From: Xanthomonas sp. DAR 80977
GTDB taxonomy: Bacteria > Pseudomonadota > Gammaproteobacteria > Xanthomonadales > Xanthomonadaceae
DNA length: 64,000 bases
Assembly: GCF_041240605.1 (NCBI RefSeq)
Contig: NZ_CP162487.1
Span: 3,975,001 to 4,039,000, forward strand
Direction of reading: 5' to 3'
In this document: positions 61,590 to 64,000 of the stretch, piece after piece
How positions within the stretch are numbered: position 1 is the first letter of the stretch
Layout: each line of letters starts with the position of its first letter
Program-made: the position numbers and the translations under genes
The notes under the pieces: model-generated
Told to the model about the DNA's origin: nothing
Database searches by the model: none
Seen by the model: only the letters and a program-made list of their open reading frames with translations

Positions 61590-62563
61590 CGTTGTCCCCC
61601 TCTCCGGACCGGGCGATCGCCATCGCGCCAGGCCAACAGCAGTTCCGCGATGGCCAGGTCGCCACGGACGGTGGTGCGCAGCAGGTCGCGGGTGCGGTTG
61701 GCTGCGTCGAACCAGGTCGCCAGCTTGTGCAATCGCGCCGGGTCGGTCAAGCCGGCCTGCGAGGCCTGCGCCAGCGCCAGGTCGGCGGCGTGGCCCAGGC
61801 GCTGCTCGGCGAAGCCGTCGCCGCTCCAGCGCTGCGCCGCTTCGAGCGTGCCCAGCTTGCCCGCGGCGACCTGCTCCAGGTCCGCGGCCACCTGCCGGCG
61901 CAGCTTCAGGCCATCCTCGCGCAGCCACTGCGCGGCCAGCCCGGGATGGCCGCGCGCGGCGGCCAGCGCTTCGCGCGCGGTCTTCTCCGGGAAGTCCTGC
62001 GCCAGCAGCCAGGCGATCGCCTCGTCGGCCGGCGGCAGCTTGAACTCCAGGCGCTGGCAGCGGCTGCGGATGGTCGCCGGCAGCCGCGCCGGCTGTGCGC
62101 TGATCAGCCACAGGTAGCGGCCGGGCTGCGGCTCCTCCAAAGTCTTGAGCAGGGCGTTGCAGGCGGCGCGGTTGATCGCGTCGGCCGGGTCCACCACCAC
62201 CACCTGGGCGATGCCGTACTGCGGGGTCAGCGACAGCTTCTGCGAGATCTCGCGCACCTGTTCGATGACGATCTCGGTGCGCAGCTTGTCGCCGGTGCGG
62301 TTGGGAATGAACGAGACCAGCTGCAGGTCGGGATGGGTGCCGGCGGCGATCAGCTGCGCGCTGCGCAGGTTCGCGGCCGGTTCGCCCTGGCCGAGCACGT
62401 GCGCGGCCAGCTTCAGCGCCACCGCCCGCTTGCCCAGGCCGTCCGGGCCGCAGATCAGCAGGCCGTGGCCGAGCCGGCCAGCGTCGAGCGCGGCCACGGT
62501 CTGCTCGTAGGCGCGCTGCTGCCAGGGCGCGAACGGCAGCGCCTCGGTCGAAGCGGCGCTCAT
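61586..62563 (-). CDS. holB: DNA polymerase III delta' subunit
   Basis: 325 residues of the clamp-loader AAA+ family. 'GHGLLICGPDGLGKRAVALKLAAHVLG' (P-loop region), 'RTEIVIEQVREISQKLSLTPQYGIAQVVVVDPADAINRAACNALLKTLEEP' and the sensor-like 'PATIRSRCQRLEFKLP' are typical of delta'. It loads the beta clamp with delta and tau/gamma. The zinc-binding cysteines of E. coli delta' are missing, as in other xanthomonads. It overlaps tmk upstream and pilZ downstream, each by ATGA. Confidence 0.94.
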   Translation of the reverse strand: MSAASTEALPFAPWQQRAYEQTVAALDAGRLGHGLLICGPDGLGKRAVALKLAAHVLGQGEPAANLRSAQLIAAGTHPDLQLVSFIPNRTGDKLRTEIVIEQVREISQKLSLTPQYGIAQVVVVDPADAINRAACNALLKTLEEPQPGRYLWLISAQPARLPATIRSRCQRLEFKLPPADEAIAWLLAQDFPEKTAREALAAARGHPGLAAQWLREDGLKLRRQVAADLEQVAAGKLGTLEAAQRWSGDGFAEQRLGHAADLALAQASQAGLTDPARLHKLATWFDAANRTRDLLRTTVRGDLAIAELLLAWRDGDRPVRRGGQR

Positions 62564-63228
62564 GGCGTGCGCTCCTGCTGCACCCAGGCGGCCAGCGCGG
62601 CGGCCACGTCGCGGGCCACCGCCTGCGGCGGCTGGCTGGCGTCGATGGTGCGGAAGCGCTGCGGGTCCTGCGCGGCGCGCTGGCGGAAGCCGGCGCGCAC
62701 GCGCTGGAAGAAATCGTCCTGCTCGCTCTCGATCCGGTCCGGCCACAGGTCACGGCCGCTGGTGCGGGCGCGGCCGATGCGCACGTCCAGGTCCAGCAGC
62801 AGGGTCAGGCCGGGCTGCAGGCCGACCGCGCGCCGCTCCAGGTCGGCGATCCAGGCGCGGTCCAGGCCGCGGCCCTCGCCCTGGTAGGCGTAGCTGGAAT
62901 CGGTGAAGCGGTCGCTGACCACGTAGGCGCCGCGCTGCAGCGCCGGGCGGATCACCTCGCGCACGTGCTGGGCGCGCGCGGCGAACACCAGCAGCAGTTC
63001 GGTCTCCGCGGCCAGCGGCTCGGCCGGCTGCAGCGCCGGAGCGTTGTTGAGCAGCAGCTCGCGGATGCGTTCGGCCAGCGGGGTGCCGCCGGGTTCGCGG
63101 GTCAGCAGCACCTCGTGGCCCTGCGCCTGCAGCCAGTCGCGGATCGCGTTGATCGCGGTGGTCTTGCCGGCGCCCTCGCCGCCTTCCAGGCTGACGAAGC
63201 GATGATGGCGCAGCACGGCTTCGCTCAT
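62560..63228 (-). CDS. tmk: Thymidylate kinase
   Basis: 222 residues. The P-loop 'FVSLEGGEGAGKTTAINAIRDWL' is followed by 'TREPGGTPLAERIRELLL' (DR/E motif) and the lid-type 'QGEGRGLDRAWIADLERRAVG' pattern. It phosphorylates dTMP to dTDP. It is coupled by ATGA overlaps to mltG upstream and holB downstream, the usual mltG-tmk-holB order. Length and motifs are normal. Confidence 0.96.
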   Translation of the reverse strand: MSEAVLRHHRFVSLEGGEGAGKTTAINAIRDWLQAQGHEVLLTREPGGTPLAERIRELLLNNAPALQPAEPLAAETELLLVFAARAQHVREVIRPALQRGAYVVSDRFTDSSYAYQGEGRGLDRAWIADLERRAVGLQPGLTLLLDLDVRIGRARTSGRDLWPDRIESEQDDFFQRVRAGFRQRAAQDPQRFRTIDASQPPQAVARDVAAALAAWVQQERTP

Positions 63229-64000
63229 GGCGTCACCGCCGCGCCGTTGCGCGCCTGGCGCAGCCGCTGCAGGTAGCGCGCCACCGCCGCGCTGTGCTCG
63301 GCATAGCTGGCGGAGAACACGTGCGCGCCGCTGCCGTCGCCGACCGCGACGAAGTACAGGCTGTCGCCGGGCGCCGGGTTGGTCGCCGCGCGCAGCGCGT
63401 CGCGGCCGGGCATGGCGATCGGGGTCGGCGGCAGGCCGCTGCGGGTGTAGGTGTTGTACGGCGTATCGGTCTCCAGGTCGCGCTTGCGGATGTTGCCGTC
63501 GTAGGCGCTGCCGATGCCGTAGATCACGGTCGGATCGGTCTGCAGCTTCATGCCCTGCTGCAGGCGGCGCACGAACACGCCGGCGATCTGCGGGCGCTCG
63601 GCGGCCAGGCCGGTTTCCTTCTCCACGATCGAGGCCAGGGTCAGCGCCTGTTCCGGCGATTGCAGCGGCAGCTCGGCCGCGCGCGCGTCCCAGGCCTCGG
63701 CCAGCGCCTTGTCCATCGCCGCATGCGCGCGCCGCAGCACGTCCAGGTCGCTGTCCTCGCGCTGGTACAGATAGGTTTCCGGCAGGAAGCGGCCTTCCGG
63801 ATGCTGCCCGGGCTGGCCGAACCTGGCCATCAGTTCGCTGTCGCTGAGCTCGGTGGCGACGTGGCGCAGCGGCGTGGCCGCGTTCAGCGCCGAACGCAGC
63901 TGGCGGATGTTCCAGCCCTCGACGATGGTGAAGCGGTAGTGGATCACCTGGCCCTTGCGCATGCGCAGCAGCAGCTCGCGCGGGCTCAGCGCCGGCTGCA
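63225..64000 (-). CDS. mltG: Endolytic transglycosylase MltG, 5' end outside window
   Basis: The last 258 codons are visible; the start lies to the right of the window. The YceG/MltG catalytic region is complete: 'ALTLASIVEKETGLAAERPQIAGVFVRRLQQGMKLQTDPTVIYG' with the catalytic Glu in EKETG, and 'TRSGLPPTPIAMPGRDALRAATNP'. MltG cuts nascent glycan strands in the inner membrane and sets their length. It heads the coupled mltG-tmk-holB-pilZ operon. Confidence 0.94.
   Translation of the reverse strand, partial: QPALSPRELLLRMRKGQVIHYRFTIVEGWNIRQLRSALNAATPLRHVATELSDSELMARFGQPGQHPEGRFLPETYLYQREDSDLDVLRRAHAAMDKALAEAWDARAAELPLQSPEQALTLASIVEKETGLAAERPQIAGVFVRRLQQGMKLQTDPTVIYGIGSAYDGNIRKRDLETDTPYNTYTRSGLPPTPIAMPGRDALRAATNPAPGDSLYFVAVGDGSGAHVFSASYAEHSAAVARYLQRLRQARNGAAVTP

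Overview
The window is GC-rich chromosomal DNA whose gene content points to a plant- or soil-associated Xanthomonadaceae member (Xanthomonas or a close relative). The strongest evidence is the lexA2-imuA-imuB-dnaE2 mutagenesis cassette, whose LexA2 operator TGTACAAATGTACA is intact. Also typical are the purA / DUF2065 / hflC / hflK block, two TonB-dependent receptors each next to a hydrolase, AcnD/PrpF-type methylcitrate genes and many REP palindromes of the GGAGCGGCTTCAGCCGCGAC type. This assignment is inferred from reading; no database search was run.

Layout. 1-5.8 kb: the 5' part of a secreted M1 aminopeptidase, a DUF1444-like protein, a ribbon-helix-helix/ParE toxin-antitoxin pair, and a winged-helix regulator overlapping an AbiEii-type nucleotidyltransferase, preceded by a perfect 26-bp palindrome. 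5.8-10 kb: purA, DUF2065, hflC and hflK. 10-15.2 kb: an acrylyl-CoA-reductase-like oxidoreductase, a PilH-like regulator, cbpA and hsp20 diverging from a peroxiredoxin and a bacterioferritin-like gene, then a REP-rich gap with a 172-bp tandem duplication. 15.3-20.4 kb: pbpC, then an MFS / HAD phosphatase / DeoR operon. 20.7-28 kb: an operon of HlyD adaptor, ABC ATPase, MacB-like permease, NtrC-family regulator and histidine kinase. 28.1-32 kb: a TonB receptor and a glycerophosphodiesterase. 32.3-37.2 kb: an alpha-2-macroglobulin lipoprotein. 37.5-40.9 kb: a second TonB receptor with an exported nucleoside hydrolase. 41.1-41.7 kb: a small secreted six-cysteine protein.

41.7-49 kb is a methylcitrate-cycle operon for propionyl-CoA use (prpB, DUF1003, prpC, acnD, SRPBCC, prpF). 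Divergent from it is a citrate-synthase-like protein with an N-terminal MerR-like helix-turn-helix. The shared promoter contains overlapping palindromes. I consider this the best candidate for an undescribed regulatory system: an enzyme-fold metabolite sensor controlling the pathway whose substrates it could bind. 50.5-56.4 kb is the SOS mutagenesis cassette. 56.4-61 kb is a mixed accessory stretch: small secreted protein, SnoaL-like protein, ArsR regulator, Fpg/Nei glycosylase, yefM-yoeB and an orphan gene of lower GC. 61.1-64 kb holds a tRNA-Val(CAC) with a consensus promoter and the conserved pilZ / holB / tmk / mltG operon, running off the window end.

Most tightly packed operons use 4-bp ATGA overlaps (hflK-hflC, HAD-DeoR, ATPase-permease, imuB-dnaE2, mltG-tmk-holB-pilZ). 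I found no CRISPR array, rRNA, insertion sequence, prophage or replication origin.
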